From contig CAAFXD010000211.1 of the NCBI GenBank assembly GCA_900766945.1, forward strand, positions 1 to 6,009: 6,009 nt of DNA, written 5' to 3'. How positions within the stretch are numbered: position 1 is the stretch's first letter; each line of letters begins with the position of its first letter. Positions 5,891 to 6,009 of this stretch are shown piece by piece. The stretch comes from Clostridia bacterium. GTDB lineage: Bacteria > Bacillota > Clostridia > Oscillospirales > Acutalibacteraceae. A model generated the notes under the pieces. It made no database searches. It was not told the DNA's origin and saw only the letters and a program-made list of their open reading frames with translations. The position numbers were made by a program, and so were the translations under genes.

Positions 5891-5904
5891 AAAAATCACC
5901 TCCG
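5888..5904 (-). promoter_or_regulatory. Perfect Shine-Dalgarno site selecting the TTG start of SOD
   Basis: The minus strand reads CGGAGGTGAT (5904-5895), an almost complete match to the anti-SD complement. Eight bases after GGAGG comes TTG (5890-5888), in frame with the SOD. The in-frame GTG at 5899-5897 lies inside the SD itself and so cannot be the start. Confidence 0.75.
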
Positions 5905-5935
5905 TTTCAATATATGCAAAACGGGGGTGGTTTTT
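5891..5935. promoter_or_regulatory. 17-bp hairpin enclosing the SOD ribosome-binding site
   Basis: Bases 5891-5907 pair with 5919-5935 around an 11-nt loop. As plus-strand RNA all 17 pairs form, two of them G-U, with A-rich and T-rich outer flanks in the style of an intrinsic terminator. As minus-strand RNA the two wobbles become A-C mismatches, but 10 of the 11 inner pairs remain. That inner stem holds the SOD Shine-Dalgarno, and the stem is followed by a U run (TTTTTTT). It could therefore be a terminator for a neighbouring transcript, an attenuator, or an SD-sequestering leader. Confidence 0.5.
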
Positions 5936-5975
5936 GTGTGACGCAGGAATTCTTTACAGCGGGGTGCGGTCGCTG

Positions 5976-6009
5976 AGATCGGAAGAGCACACGTCTGAAC
6001 TCCAGTCAC
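5976..6009 (+). other. Illumina TruSeq adapter sequence at the contig end (artefact)
   Basis: The last 34 bases begin AGATCGGAAGAGCACACGTC and continue exactly as the TruSeq read-1 3' adapter up to the point where the index would begin. This is untrimmed read-through carried into the assembly, so biological sequence ends at 5975. Confidence 0.98.

Noticed and set aside
5909..5914. TATATT on the minus strand as a -10 box for SOD
   Set aside because: It lies 5 nt before the Shine-Dalgarno, so transcription would start inside or after the ribosome-binding site, and no -35 is present.
5318..5941. A 207-codon plus-strand ORF
   Set aside because: It is antisense to the Cu/Zn SOD, whose motifs are complete on the minus strand; its own translation shows no recognisable domain and it has no ribosome-binding site.
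2821..5956. Shared GAATTCTT near 2826 and 5948 as cassette flanking repeats
   Set aside because: Eight bases containing an EcoRI palindrome is easily chance, and the right copy lies beyond two minus-strand genes unrelated to the cassette.

Overview
The window looks like a contig end from a mid-GC Gram-positive anaerobe, most likely a member of the Clostridia (gut Oscillospirales/Ruminococcaceae type). The evidence is GGAGG-type Shine-Dalgarno sites, TTG start codons, an adaptor/FtsX-permease pair of the Firmicute YknX/YknZ kind, a signal-less Cu/Zn superoxide dismutase of the type I remember from Clostridia, and a small membrane-anchored beta-barrel protein. The assignment is inferred from protein style; no marker gene is present. 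The last 34 bases (5976-6009) are not genomic: they match the Illumina TruSeq read-through adapter.

Layout. (1) 3-2726, plus strand: the 3' part of a MacA/HlyD-like efflux adaptor gene cut by the left edge, then, 12 bp on, a complete MacB/FtsX-like permease with a TTG start. Together they would form a tripartite-type ABC exporter; its ATPase gene is not in the window. (2) 2727-2890: one weak and one strong intrinsic terminator, then a clear sigma-A promoter with an extended -10. (3) 2891-4764, plus strand: a two-gene type II restriction-modification module. A complete C5-cytosine DNA methyltransferase comes first and a PD-(D/E)xK-like restriction endonuclease overlaps it by 7 bp. The module is visibly more AT-rich than its neighbours and is closed by a perfect 10-bp hairpin (4877-4902), so it reads as a horizontally acquired cassette between a plus-strand operon and a converging minus-strand gene. 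(4) 4882-5890, minus strand: a Cu/Zn superoxide dismutase (TTG start behind a perfect SD), then a 113-aa membrane-anchored small beta-barrel protein with its own strong promoter, and possibly a 25-aa ORF whose end lies inside the terminator hairpin. (5) 5891-5975: a 17-bp hairpin that contains the SOD ribosome-binding site, then sequence up to the adapter.

How the genes work together. The adaptor and permease act as one exporter at the cell envelope. The methyltransferase protects host DNA from the co-expressed endonuclease, and the methylase-first overlapping order fits a requirement for protection before cutting. SOD is probably an intracellular oxidative-stress enzyme; its link with the small membrane protein is only adjacency on the same strand. 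I do not see a clearly novel multi-gene system. The items most worth a second look are the SOD 5' hairpin, the non-canonical active site of the endonuclease, the 25-aa ORF in the terminator, and the adapter at the contig end.
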